Shown here in pieces: positions 23,537-35,534 of a stretch of DNA of 64,000 bases. Source of the stretch: Hippopus hippopus (lineage: Eukaryota > Mollusca > Bivalvia > Cardiida > Cardiidae). The translations under genes and the position numbers were made by a program. Positions within the stretch are counted from its first letter, which is position 1; every line of letters starts with the position of its first letter. Where the stretch lies: NCBI GenBank assembly GCA_946811185.2, contig OX328111.1:42148388-42212387 (forward strand). The letters run 5' to 3'. A model generated the notes under the pieces. It worked only from the letters and a program-made list of their open reading frames with translations. It did not search any database and was not told the origin of the DNA.

Positions 23537-23960
23537 TTTTTAATCCTTTACCACACAGATCAAAGTGTTATTGACCTTTAGAGAGAAAGTTTTTGAAAAC
23601 ATTGTGGGAAAAGGACAACATTTTGTCAGCCAGTATTTTTTCCAACAATGTTTCCTACCCTATCAAAGACAGAAATAATCATTTAAGCTACATTTGTCTT
23701 CTGTAATGGTTTCAAACTTGGTCCAGTCAAAAAATGTCCTTTCTTAAAGAGTGAAAGTAACGTATCATGCACTTAAATGGCATTGCAGAGACATACAGCA
23801 TAAAAAGTCTGTATGGTAGTAAACTTACTTGGAAAACATAACTTCCCCCCTGCCCAACAAAAATTTAATCTTGCCCAATAAAAAGTCATGTAAAACAAGT
23901 TTGCTGAATAAAAGACCCTGTAAAATATGTGATCCATGACACAGGTTTATCAAGTTTTCA

Positions 23961-24790
23961 CTATAAAAGCCAACTTGTGACCCCTGGTGTGGAGTCAAAC
24001 TTGACCCCCAAAGTTAAAATTTGGGCCCTCTTGGTAGAGGCCCATTATATAAAGTTACATGCAAAATTTGGTAGCCCTAGGCCTAAATATGGCTATGTAC
24101 AAGTACATTATTAAAGTTTCCTTATATAAGACCATGTAGAACTTGTGACCCCCTGGGGTGGGGCTACATTTGACCCCCTGGGCTATAATTTGGGCACCCT
24201 TGATAGAGACCCCCTAGATAAAGCTAAATGCAAAATTTGATAGCCCTAGCCCTTATAGCTAGATGCGAAAGATTTTCCTATATAAGCCCGCCCATGTAAA
24301 ACACGTTACCCCCCGGGGCGAAGTCAAATTTGATCCTCGGCTATAATTTGGACACCCTTGGTACAGGTCCACTAGATAAAGCTACATGCCAAATTTGGTC
24401 GCCCTAGGCCCCATGGCTAGGTCAAAGAAGAATTTTAAAGTTCTTCCTATATAAGCCCATGTAAAACTTGTTATATAAGCCCATGTAAAACTTGTTACCC
24501 CCGGGCAGGGCCTAATTTGACCCCAGGGCTATAATTTGAACAATCTTGGCAGAGGTCCACTCGATAAAGCTACATGCCAAATTTGGTAGCTCTAGGCCCT
24601 ATGGCTAGGTAGAAGAGGAATTTTAAAGTTCTCGCTAAATAAGCCCATGTAAAACTTGTGACCCCCGGGGCGGGGCCAATTTTGACCCCAGGGCTATAAA
24701 TTGAAGAAACTTGGTAGAGGTCCACTAGATAAAGCTACATGCCAAATTTGGTAGCCCTTGGCCTTACGGTTTCAGACAAGAAGATTTCCA
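23961..24790 (+). repeat. Internal tandem array of about 160 bp repeats in the inserted element
   Basis: Five diverged copies start near 23961, 24122, 24279, 24448 and 24635. Each opens with a form of tataagcccatgtaaaac, then ttgtgacccc.gggg, ttgaccc, gctataatttg, a variable gaggtccactagataaag, and aaatttggtagccctaggc. In the fourth copy a 24 bp piece is duplicated directly (24448-24471 and 24472-24495). Confidence 0.85.
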
Positions 24791-24825
24791 AAGATTTTCA
24801 AAATTTTTCAGTTTTGTTGCCATAG

Positions 24826-24839
24826 CAACCAGAGTTTTT
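24826..24839 (+). other. Short inverted repeat gttgc-cata-gcaac in the element's right arm
   Basis: Five base pairs around a four-base loop, followed by right-arm sequence ending in gtttcagagaagaagac and the GGAC repeat. The role is unknown. Confidence 0.4.
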
Positions 24840-24960
24840 GAAGGAATTAAATTCTTTCAAGAAATTCTGAAGAGGACCATGGCAGGATCATTTCTGTGAA
24901 GTTTCATCAAAATTGGATGGGTAGTTTCAGAGAAGAAGACGTTTTAAAAAAAAGTTAACG

Positions 24961-24992
24961 CACGGACGGACGGAAGGACGGACGGACGGACA
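24961..24992 (+). repeat. (GGAC)n microsatellite near the element's right end
   Basis: About seven tandem ggac units with one interruption (ggaa), 45 bp before the right boundary. Short GAC-type arrays at this position are a known habit of several non-autonomous elements in molluscs; this comparison is from memory. Confidence 0.8.
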
Positions 24993-25023
24993 ACAGGCCA
25001 TGACATAAGCCCGCTGGACTTCG

Positions 25024-25034
25024 GCCAGTGGAGC
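25024..25034 (+). repeat. Right subterminal inverted repeat
   Basis: gccagtggagc is the exact inverse of 23526-23536. Only taa follows before the host sequence resumes with taaaacggg at 25038. Confidence 0.8.
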
Positions 25035-25037
25035 TAA

Positions 25038-26148
25038 TAAAACGGGCTGTTGCAGTAACCAATGGACAGAGGACACATCTTCGAACTGTGGGTACATCAA
25101 GTGGCAAGGGATACAGTCTAATTGAAAACGGGTAAATTTTAAGATAGAATACAGCTTTAAGGCCTTATGGTGTATCCGAGTGACTGAGGTGCATCTCATA
25201 GACTAAGGGTTTTCATTGCTAACTTTGGGTTCAACGCTTTGACTAATGTTATAAGACTGGAAGAAAAGTTATAGTTAGGAAACTCTCTAAACTTTAGAGA
25301 GATTTAGGGTACAATCAGGAAAAGTGTGTAAAGGCAACTGTGCAAATGATACCATTTGAGTGAGGCCAATGGTTCAGGGCCTGGGGTACATTCAACTGAC
25401 TATAGGTACGATTTCAAAGTCGTCTAAGAGGACATGAAATAGACTGGGGAAACATTCCACGAACTGAGGATACAATCTCAAGGACTCAATCGATATGCTT
25501 GTAACGGACTGAGGGTTGGTTTTAGGCGCTGTGGGTATGAAATCGTCGACTGTGGGTACAGGCTTAGGAACTTGTGCAGTCACAGGAAGGTGGAAATACA
25601 GCTTTAGGACCTATTTAAAGCAATTTCAAGCGATATAGAGCTCGCCGCTAAACGTGTAAGACTCAATCAAACAAAAAGAAGAAATATTTCTCGAACTGAA
25701 GGTACATCTCTTGGACTAAAGGTAAATCAAACAGACTGAAGGGGCTAACGCACGGCATTTGGTTTAATTCAAAGTAAAAACAAGTGTCTGGATCTTCATT
25801 TACGTTTGACAGACCGACGATACATCTTACAGAAAGGCACATACAAAGGACCAAAAAGTGGTTGATCATATCGAATAATTTCCAGAGGTAAGGTTTATCT
25901 CATTGACTAAGAGTACAGCCTAATGAAGTAGAGAAATAAGAAACTGGTTGATTCTGAAGGATTTGTTGACTCCTCTCATGGGCTAAGGGTTCATCTCACG
26001 AATTGGGGGTACATACTGAGATTGGGTTACATGAGACTAAAGACGATGGTAAGGACTAATGGGCCAGTATTACGCACTAAATGTATTTCTCCCGATGTGA
26101 AAGTACAACCTGCGGACTGAGGATAAAATCTCCAAGACTGAGAATATG
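25038..26148 (+). repeat. Degenerate 20-21 bp minisatellite, right of the insertion and across the unit 3/4 boundary
   Basis: Resumes colinearly with unit 1 at taaaacgggctg. A private change replaces tacacctaacagattt by tagagagattt near 25290. Carries gggtacaatcagg and agcgatatagag, the variants of units 1-3. Confidence 0.7.
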
Positions 26149-26852
26149 TTTAATGGAAATGATGACAGTTATTGCGACAGGGTCTTCTTATCTCAGCGCT
26201 GATAATCCTTCAAACGACGTCAGAAAAAGAAAGCAGTAAGTGCCAATGGGAACAATATTGTGCGAAGTACTGGTAAAAGAAAGTACTGATCTCCTTCCAA
26301 ATAGCCTGTAACTTTTTTTTATTGAATCCAAAACTGTCCAGAAAATATCGAACCCCTTAAAATTAACTTCTGCACATTTCTAAACATATGACTATTAAAA
26401 TCTGCAGTGTTCACACATTTTGCTTTTCCATCATTGTTCTTTACAAAAAGTTACAATCTCTTCTCGCACATAACAACTCTTCAGAAATAAATAAAAACGG
26501 ACTGAAAATATATCTCCCGATGTGAAAGTAAAACCTGCGGACTGAGGATACAATCTCTTAGACTGAGAATATGCTCTATGGAATTGATGACAGTTATTGT
26601 GACAGGGTTTATTCTTATCTCAGCGCTCATAATTCTTTCGACGAGGTTGTGTGAGGAAAACAGCCAGTGCTAATGGGAACAATACTGTGCGAAGTACCGG
26701 TAAAAAGTTATTCCCTTCCAAAAGCTTATATTTTTTCCCTTAAACTCACAACTGTACATCATTTTTCTTTACAAAATGTAACAATTTCTTCTCGTGCATA
26801 ACAACCTTTCAGGAAAAAAGTAAACATGTCAAAATCAAATACACTCTCACTC

Positions 26853-26884
<32 letters not shown>
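26094..26884 (+). repeat. Duplicated headless SINE-body module with interrupted CT tract, unit 4
   Basis: As in unit 1. The CT tract is about 40 bp and opens with repeated actctc units, a private interruption. A two-base deletion gives agggtcttctta in the first copy. Confidence 0.8.
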
Positions 26885-26886
<2 letters not shown>

Positions 26887-27154
26887 ATCGTCTTGCCAAG
26901 TTGCTTGGTCGGTAAAGTACATGGCTTAAAACCTATACAGTGGCAGGTTCGGTCCCCAAGCTGTACCAATTTCTGTCCGAGGTTCGATTATTTTCATTGA
27001 TGCAGGATTTATTCTATGCTTAATGCCGATCATTCTATAGACTAAAGTTATTTTGAAAAGCAGCCAGTGGTTTGGAGAGACTGTTACAAGAGCACTGGCC
27101 GCGCCATTTACCTGACATCAAGTTGAAACAATGCTAAAAAAAAACACGCTAACA
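26885..27154 (+). mobile_element. tRNA-derived SINE-like element, unit 4
   Basis: Same element. It has the gtggtttggagagac variant of units 4-8. Its A-rich tail runs straight into the deletion junction aacaaaaaaatcag. Confidence 0.7.
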
Positions 27155-27443
27155 AAAAAATCAGTAAACAACAATAAAATATACTTATCATTTCCAGTGC
27201 TTCCATGATATGGGGACAGGCTTGGGGATATGATTCCAGTATTTTCTCCCATTATAGCAAGATCTTTCTCTCCAAGGTCTTGCAAACATGACTCATAAAC
27301 ATATTTTTCGTTTACCTTATAAATGTCCGCTCTAAGAATCGATCAACTTCAAAAGTAGACTTCAGCAACATACTTCTTTGCTTTTCACCACTTCTTTACA
27401 AAATCAAATTGTGTCGAGGATTCCTGAACATGACATATCCTTG
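27155..27443. other. Spacer 1 truncated by about 261 bp, unit 4
   Basis: The segment equivalent to about 1422-1682 of unit 1 is missing. Both borders are A-rich (acaaag and aaaaaatcag), so the deletion probably used A-run microhomology. Confidence 0.8.
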
Positions 27444-30400
27444 CCTCCTTCCAAATAGGTCTTTTTTTTTCCCCTTCAATTCACAACACAATTGTACATC
27501 ATTGTTCTTTACAAAATGTTACAATTTCTTCTCGCACATAACAACCTTCCAGGAATAAAGTAAAGATTTCAAATTCGAATACTCCCTCTCTCTGTCTCTC
27601 TCTCTCTCTGCCTGCCAATATCACTAAAATGAGGGGCAAAGTAATGTTTTAGACGTAAAACCCAAGGTTCTATAGTTCGATTTCCCGGCAAATCAAATTT
27701 TCTTTTTCAGGATTGTATAAGTTCATAGCGACACGATTCATTCTTCTCTGATCGTTGATTAATGTTTCAAATAATCTACGTTTGAAAGCAAACAATGGTT
27801 TCCGAAAGGTTAAAAGCAAACTACCGGTAAAAGAAACTCCAATAACGCATACATAGGTGCGTGCGATATAACTCAAATTATGTTGAAATCGTCTGATCGG
27901 GCTCATAACTTTCATTTTTCGTTAACGTGGCTCCTTTTAAGATCTGATCAATTACAAAAGAAAACTTCATCAGCATAATTCTCAGCTTAGTTCCTCAGTT
28001 GATGACGTAAAAGGCCTGAAACTTGGGGTTCACAGGTTCGATTCCCCAGTTTTTTGCAATTTTTATCCGAGGTTTGATGACAGTCATTGCGACAAGATTC
28101 TTTAATTTCTCGTCGCTCGCAGTTTTTTTCCTTCCTTCAATTCACAACAAAACTAGACATCATTTTTCTTTACAAAATGTTACAATTTCTTCTCGCACAT
28201 AAAAACCGAAACAGGCAGTGGAAAAGTAATGTTCCAGACTTTAAACCCAAGATTCACCGGCTAATCTAATTTCCTTTTTCAGGATTAAGTTCAAAGCGAC
28301 AGGATTCATTCTTCTCTCATCATTGAACAATGTTTCCAATGATCTACGTTTGAAAGCAAACAGTGGTTGGGGAAAAGTTAAAAGCAAAATACCGGTAAAA
28401 GTAACTCCAATAACGCATAAGTAGGTGCGTGCGTTATAACTCAAATTATGTTGACGTCCTCAGATCGGGCTCATAACTTTCATTTTCGTTAACATGCCTC
28501 CGTGTTAGATCTAATCAATTGCGAAAGAAAACTTCATCAGCATAATTCTCAGCTTAAGTGCTCAGTTGACGACGTACGAGGCCTTAAACTAGGAGTTTTC
28601 ATGTTCGATTCCCCAGCTACGGCAATTTATATCCAAGGTTTGAAGACAGTCAATTCGACAAGATTCATTAATTTCTCATCGCTCACATTTTTCCCCCTTA
28701 AATTCACAACATAACTGTACATCATTTTTCTTTACAAAATGTTACAATTTCTTCTCGCACATAACAACCCTCCAGAAATAAAGTAAACATTTCAAAATCA
28801 AATACTCTCTGTCTCTCTCTCTGTCTCTCTCTCTTTCTCTCTATCTCAACATCACCAAAGGCAGCGGCAAAGTAATGTTCCAGACTTTAAACCCAAGGTA
28901 CTATAGTCGATTCGCCGGCTAATCTAATTTCCTTTTTCAGGATTAAGTTCAAAGCGACAGAATTCATTCTTCTTTCATCATTAAACAATGTTTCAAATGA
29001 TCTACGTTTGAAAGCAAACAGTGGTTTGGGAAAGGTTCAAAGCAAAATACCTGTAAAAGTATCTCCAATAACGCATAAGTAGGTGTGTGCGTTATAACTC
29101 AAATTATGTTGAAGTCGTCAGATCGGGCTCATAACTTTCATTTTCGTTAACATGCCTCCGTGTTAGATCTGATCAATTGCAAAAGAAAACTTCATCAGCA
29201 TAATTCTCAGCTTAAGTGCTCAGTTCACGACGTACGAGGCCTTAAACTAGGAGTTTTCAGGTTCGATTCCCCAGCTGTGGCAATTTATATCCAAGGTTTG
29301 AAGACAGTCAATTCGACAAGATTCATTAATTTCTCATCGCTCACAGTTTTCCCCCTTAAATTCACAACATAACTGTACATCATTTTTCTTTACAAAATGT
29401 TACAATTTCTTCTCGCACATAACAACCCTCCAGAAATAAAGTAAACATTTCAAAATCAAATATTCTCATGCTCTCTCTCCCTCTGTCTCTCTCTTTCTCA
29501 ACATCACCAAAGGCAGCGGCAAAGTAATGTTCCAGACTTTAAACCCAAGGTACTATAGTTCGATTGGCCGGCTAATCTAATTTCCTTTTTCAGGATTAAG
29601 TTCAAAGCGACAGGATTCATTCTTCTCTCATCATTAAACAATGTTTCAAATGATCTACGTTTGAAAGCAAACAGTGGTTTGGGAAAGGTTCAAAGCAAAA
29701 TACCGGTAAAAGTATCTCCAATAACGCATAAGTAGGTGTGTGCGTTTTAACAAATTATGTTGAAGTCGTCAGATCGGGCTCATAACTTTCATTTTCGTTA
29801 ACATGCTTCCGTGTTAGATCTAATCAAATGCAAAAGAAAACTTCATCAGCATAATTCTCATCTTGGTTGCTCAGTTGACGACGTACGAGGCCTTAAACTA
29901 GGAGTTTTCAGGTTCGATTCCCCAGCCGTGGCAATTTATATCCAAGGTTTAAAGACAGTCAATTCGACAAGATTCATTAATTTCTCATCGCTCACATTTT
30001 TCCTCCTTAAATTCACAACATAAATGTACATCATTTTTCTTTACAAAATGTTACAATTTCTTCTCGCACATAACAACCCTCCAGAAATAAAGTAAACATT
30101 TCAAAATCAAATACTCTCTCTCGCTCTCTCAACATCACCAAAGGCAGCGGCAAAGTAATGTTCCAGACTTTAAACCCAAGGTACTATAGTTCGATTCGCC
30201 GGCTAATCTAATTTCCTTTTTCAGGATTAAGTTCATAGCGACAGGATTCATTCTTCTCTCATCATTAAACAATGTTTCCAATGATCTACGTTTGAAAGCA
30301 AAAAGTGCTTTGGGAAAGGTTAAAAGCAAAATACCGGTAAAAGTAACTCCAATAACGCATAAGTAGGAGTGTGCGTTATAACAAATTATGTTGAAGTCGT

Positions 30401-30773
30401 CAGATCGGGCTCATAACTTTCATTTTCGTTAACATGCCTCCGTGTTAGATCTAATCAATTGCAAAAGAAAACTTCATCAGCATAATTCGCAGCTTGGTTG
30501 CTCAGTTGATGATGTACGAGGCCTGAGACTAGGAGCTTTTAGGTTCGATTCTCCAGCTCTTGCAATTTTTATGCGAGGTTTGATGACAGTCATTGCGACA
30601 AGTTTCATTAATTTCTCATTGCTCACATATTTTTTCCGACAACAGTTATGTAGGAAAGCAGCCATTGGTTCGGAAGAATGTGCAAGGTACTGGTAAATGA
30701 AATACCAACACAGCATGGATAGGTGCACATGACGCCCTGATATACATGTAACTGATATGACTGAAATAATACA
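27444..30773 (+). repeat. Sub-repeat block of five monomers (0-A-B-C-D), unit 4
   Basis: Anchors cgttaac lie at 27920, 28487, 29145, 29796 and 30427 (spacings 567, 658, 651, 631), matching unit 3 from monomer A onward. Monomer 0 has cccagttttttgc in its B-box flank, a change also found in units 6-8. Confidence 0.85.
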
Positions 30774-31062
30774 CTTTCAACTCTCTATGTATCTGCTATA
30801 AACTTAAATTCCTTCGAACATCGTCAATCCATTTGAACTAAGGCAAGAGACAACTAGATTCTCCCTTATAATTTCATTTAGGGCGATAAATTAAACGTGG
30901 CCCAAATGATCAGATTTGTCTTTTGAAGTAGTGGGGCAAACGCGGCATGAAACAAGCATTGTTTCCTGATTCAAATAATGTTTTAAAAAGTCTTCCTCTC
31001 TAAGGTCGTGCTGAAAGAATCTTTATGACGTTTATTAAACCTTCACTAAATAAAACAATGCC

Positions 31063-31584
31063 GAGATCGGTAGTTCAGTCGGTAATCTATGGCACTTGAG
31101 ACCAGGGTATTGCTGGTTCCAATTCCTAGCTAGGCAAATTTCTTTCCAAGTACTGATTATATTCATTGCGACAGGATCTCTCTCTCTCCCTCTCTCTCTC
31201 TCTCTCTGCTGAATAATGTTTTAATGTTTATGACGTGGAGTATGTGAGAAAGCAGCCAGTGGATATAATATTGAGTGGAGCACTGGATAAAGAAACCGGA
31301 AAGGACTTGAGAACAGGGCGTCATTGGTTGGTTTCCCGGCTCGGTCAATTTTTTCCGAGGATTGCTTATAGTCATTGCGATAGGATTCATTCCTCTCTCA
31401 ACGTTGACCATTGTTTCAACGACTGTTATGTGGGAAAGCAGCCAGTGGCTTGGAAAGAATATTGTGCGTAATACTGGTAAAAGAAATTACAGGAAAGAAT
31501 AGATAGGTGCACTGGCCGCCACAATATAAACTGAAATAATGTTGCAAACGGCGTTTATCACTCTTCAATCAATCAAGGAATCAA
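31063..31584 (+). mobile_element. Dimeric tRNA-derived SINE with CT expansion, unit 4
   Basis: As in unit 1, with a private tagttcagtcgg A box and gaaaccggaaagg. It keeps ttcattgcgacagg before the CT tract, which matches related SINE bodies better than the ttcagtgcgacagg of other units. Confidence 0.8.
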
Positions 31585-32079
31585 GAATCTTACGTCAATG
31601 TTTCTGAATTATTATCAATAAACAAGTTGCTTTTGATCATAAAATAGGAACCTTGGCTTTTTCGGCATTCTTACGGTAAATAGCTGAGGCTGATACGATA
31701 TTCACAAGTGGTCGTATGTAGAAATGTACAGGGTGATTACATAATTTTGTAAGATCTTGCCAGGATGTCTCAATTGTGCCAGTTACACCATTAACATTTC
31801 AGTCTAAAAGATCCAGTGCAGAATTCTACATAGTTCTTCATCTACATGTATTTCAAAGCAGATTACATTCAAAATTACGGACTCAGGCAGCATCATATCA
31901 ACTGAGAAACGATCAACCATACACACTGAGGAAGATATGAAGGAAAGGAAGCTAAATTTATTGTAGGAAGTACATTTTTTGGAGGAAAAGGATAAACATC
32001 ATAGTCCAAGAGTACAGTCCTATAAACGTGAGAAACACAACAAGGAGACCACAGCTGCAATATAAAGTCAGCCAAAAGA
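31585..32079. other. Spacer 3 with the 182 bp segment, unit 4
   Basis: Colinear with unit 1 spacer 3, with a small private insertion (ttcacaagtggtcg). No gene is seen. Confidence 0.7.
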
Positions 32080-32467
32080 GATGAATGGATGGATGGATGG
32101 GTGGATGAATGGAGATGGGTAGATAGATATAGATTAATAGATAGATAAATAGATAAAAAAAGAAAAAAAATGAGGCACAGAAGGCGAAAGAGATGGATAG
32201 ATGGACAGAGACAGAGAGAGAAGTTTGCAGGTAGGACAAAGAAATAAAGGGAGACAGACAGACAGAGAGAACGTGACAGAATAATGAACGATAGACAATG
32301 AGACAGAAGATGGTGGAATAGCGAAAGAGACAGAGAGAAACAGAGATAGAGAGACTATGTGAACGGAGGCAGTGAGATATAGATAGAAAAAGGAGAGAGA
32401 GATATGAAGAGGAGGGAGAGAAATGGGAAGGGATAGAGAGAGAAATAGAGAGCGAGGGAAAGACAGA

Positions 32468-32521
<54 letters not shown>

Positions 32522-32832
32522 GAGAGAGATAGAGAGCGACAGAGAGAGACTGAAAGCGGAAATCAGTGTAGAGGGAAAGATAAGAATGAGGAGCAGAGAG
32601 TAAGACAAAAAGTTCTGAAAAGAGAAGATAGAGAGTGACAGACAAAGAGAGAGAGAGAGAGAGAAAGAAAGAGACAGACAGACGGTGATTGGAAAGAGAG
32701 AGGTGAAGATAGACAGAAATAGCAAAAGAAGAGAGAAAGAGAGAAAAAGAAAGTGGTAGACAGACAGAGACTGAGAGAGAGAGAGAGAGAAAGAGGTGAA
32801 GAGAGACAGAAATAGCGAAACGAGAGAGAGAT

Positions 32833-32879
<47 letters not shown>

Positions 32880-32912
32880 GAAATGAAAAAGAGAGAGAGA
32901 GAGAGCGAGATG
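32080..32912 (+). repeat. Polypurine compound microsatellite block, unit 4
   Basis: Same order as unit 1. It contains the longest run of uninterrupted (GA)n in the middle of the block, near 32476-32514. The A run is broken by one G. Confidence 0.9.
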
Positions 32913-34538
32913 AGTGAAATGAGGGTGAATACATTATTTCAGACCGTATAGATTGAGGGTTAAAGTCATGAAGAAGAAGTAGAGGCCAAAGACTTATCGG
33001 TGAAATAAAAGTGCAGGCGTAGGTTCGTCATCTCAAGGTACATTCAATTAAGCTAGGTTGAAATATAAAGGAAGCAGATAGAACAAGCTAATCGACTGGA
33101 GCTAAAATATGAGTAAGGGCATAGTTGTAAATACTGAGGGTATATCTTTCGAACTGAGAGAATATATAACCTATCATAGATACAGGCATGCGGCATTGGG
33201 TTGAAATAATAGAAGGGACATTGTTTCAAGGTTTGAGGGAACATGGAACTGAGAATGTATTTCACCGTCTGGGACAAAGTAGAAGGAACCAAAAGAACAT
33301 CTTACCGACTGGCAGTGCAGGCTAACAGATTGGGAGTAAAATCTCTGAAAGGACACAGGTTTATAGCTTAATGATACACATCTCACTCACCAAGGCTACC
33401 ATCTCAATTCCCAGAAGAACATAAAACGGGCTGTTGCAGTAACCAATGGACAGAGGACACATCTTCGAACTGTGGGTACATCAAGTGGCAAGGGATACAG
33501 TCTAATTGAAAACGGGTAAATTTCAAGATAGAATACAGCTTTAGGGCCTTATGGTGTATCCGAGTGACTGAGGTGCATCTCATAGACTAAGGGTTTTCAT
33601 TGCTAACTTTGGGTTCAACGCTTTGACTAATGTTATAAGACTGGAAGAAAAGTTATAGTTAGGAAACTCTCTAAACTTACACCTAACAGATTTAGGGTAC
33701 ATATCAGGAAAAGTGTGTAAAGGCAACTGTGCAAATGATACCATTTGAGTGAGGCCAATGGTTCAGGGCCTGGGGGTACATTCAACTCACTATAGGTACG
33801 ATTTCAAAGTCGTCTAAGAGGACATGAAATAGACTGGGGAAACATTCCACGAACTGAGGATACAATCTCAAGGACTCAATCGATATGCTTGTAACGGACT
33901 GAGGGTTGGTTTTAGGCGCTGTGGGTATGAAATCGCCGACTGTGGGTACAGGCTTAGGAACTTGTGCATTCACAGGAAGGTGGAAATACAGCTTTAGGAC
34001 CCATTTAAAGCAATTTCAAGCGATCTAGAGCTCGCCGCTAAACGTGTAAGACTCAATCAAACAAAAAGAAGAAATATTTCTCGAACTGAAGGTACATCTC
34101 TTGGACTAAAGGTAAATCAAACAGACTGAAGGGGCTAACGCACGGCATTTGGTTTAATTCAAAGTAAAAACAAGTGTCTGGATCTTCATTTACGTTTAAC
34201 AGACCGACGATACAACTTACAGAAAGGCACATACAAAGGACCAAAACGTGGTTGATCATATCGAATAATTTCCAGAGGTAAGGTTTATCTCATTGACTAA
34301 GAGTACAGCCTAATGAAGTAGAGAAATAAGAAACTGGTTGATTCTGAAGGATTTGTTGACTCCTCTCATGGGCTAAGGGTTCATCTCACGAATTGGGGGT
34401 ACATACTGAGATTGGGTTACATGAGACTAAAGACGATGGTAAGGACTAATGGGCCAGTATTACGCACTAAATGTATTTCTCCCGATGTGAAAGTACAACC
34501 TGCGGACTGAGGATGAAATCTCCATGACTGAGAATATG
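32913..34538 (+). repeat. Degenerate 20-21 bp minisatellite across the unit 4/5 boundary
   Basis: First block in the array with gggtacatatcagg (near 33695) and agcgatctagag (near 34018). Also has a private attcccagaagaac at 33408 where others read attcctataagaac. Confidence 0.7.
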
Positions 34539-35233
34539 TTTAATGGAAATGATGACAGTTATTGCGACAGGGTTTCTTCTTATCTCAGCGCTGATAATCC
34601 TTCAAACGACGTCAGAAAAAGAAAGCAGTAAGTGCCAATGGGAACAATATTGTGCGAAGTACTGGTAAAAGAAAGTACTGATCTCCTTCCAAATAGCCTA
34701 TAACTTTTTTTATTGAATCCAAAACTGTCCAGAAAATATCGAACCCCTTAAAATTAACTTCTGCACATTTCTAAACATATGACCATTAAAATCTACAGTG
34801 TTCACACATTTTGCTTTTCCATCATTGTTCTTTACAAAAAGTTACAATCTCTTCTCGCACATAACAACTCTTCAGAAATAAATAAAAACGGACTGAAAAT
34901 ATATCTCCCGATGTGAAAGTAAAACCTGCGGACTGAGGATACAATCTCATAGACTGAGAATATGCTCTATGGAATTGATGACAGTTATTGTGACAGGGTT
35001 TATTCTTATCTCAGCGCTCATAATTCTTTCGACGAGGTTGTGTGCGGAAAACAGCCAGTGCTAATGGGAACAATTCTGTGCGAAGTACTGGTAAAAAGTT
35101 ATCCCCCTTCCAAAATTTTATATTTTTTCCCTTAAACTCACAACTGTTCATCATTTTTCTTTACAAAATGTAACAATTTCTTCTCGTGCATAACAACCTT
35201 TCAGGAAAAAAGTAAACATGTCAAAATCAAATA

Positions 35234-35264
<31 letters not shown>
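34474..35264 (+). repeat. Duplicated headless SINE-body module with (CT)n, unit 5
   Basis: As in unit 1; the CT tract is about 28 bp. Private changes include gtgtgcggaaaac and gcgaagtactgg in the second copy. Confidence 0.8.
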
Positions 35265-35534
35265 AGATCGTCTTGCCAAATTGATTGGTCGGTAAAGTAC
35301 ATGGCTTAAAACCTATACAGTGGCAGGTTCGGTCCCCAAGCTGTACCAATTTCTGTTCGAGGTTCGATTATTTTCATTGATGCAGGATTTATTCTATACT
35401 TAATGCCGATCATTCTATAGACTACAGTTATTTTGAAAAGCAGCCAGTGGTTTGGAGAGACTGTGACAAGAGCACTGGCCGCGCCATTTACCTGACATCA
35501 AGTTGAAACAACGCTAAAAAAAACACGCTAACAA
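35265..35534 (+). mobile_element. tRNA-derived SINE-like element, unit 5
   Basis: Same element, with a weaker A-box-like stretch (ttgattggtcgg) and ctgttcgaggttcg. Confidence 0.7.

Larger units (their letters stand above)
23500..25037 (+). mobile_element. Non-autonomous transposable element, possibly Helitron/Helentron-like, present only in unit 3
   Basis: Bounded exactly by comparison with the other units: agaaca|taaaac is contiguous elsewhere, here split by 1538 bp. There is no target-site duplication. An 8 bp-stem hairpin lies just inside the left end (23504-23520). An 11 bp inverted repeat sits near both ends (gctccactggc at 23526-23536 and gccagtggagc at 25024-25034). There is an internal array of five repeats of about 160 bp and a GGAC microsatellite (24961-24992). 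The right end is ctaa followed by t, and the insertion lies between A and T. Subterminal inverted repeats, end hairpin, microsatellite and no duplication fit Helitron/Helentron-type (HINE-like) elements, but the left end lacks the canonical tc. No transposase or helicase frame is present. Confidence 0.75.
15799..25738 (+). repeat. Macrosatellite unit 3 (interrupted by a transposable element)
   Basis: This 9940 bp unit contains a 1538 bp insertion at 23500-25037; without it the unit is 8402 bp. It lacks the 182 bp segment (junction 21925/21926), like unit 2, but has five sub-repeats (0-A-B-C-D), the fullest set in the window together with unit 4. Confidence 0.95.
25739..34128 (+). repeat. Macrosatellite unit 4
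   Basis: An 8390 bp unit with five sub-repeats (0-A-B-C-D) and the 182 bp segment present, but about 261 bp deleted from spacer 1 (junction near 27151-27157). Its terminal minisatellite carries gggtacatatcagg and agcgatctagag, the variants of the downstream units. Confidence 0.95.

Noticed and set aside
23961..24790. CRISPR-like array
   Set aside because: The repeats are 160 bp, diverged and contiguous without short unique spacers, and the context is eukaryotic transposable-element DNA.
23500..25037. LTR retrotransposon or DDE transposon with terminal inverted repeats
   Set aside because: No direct long repeats at the ends, no target duplication, no integrase or transposase frame; the inverted repeat is subterminal and only 11 bp.
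24927..25199. Minus-strand frame spanning the right border of the insertion
   Set aside because: It fuses element and host minisatellite sequence by chance and includes the GGAC repeat; it exists only because of the insertion.
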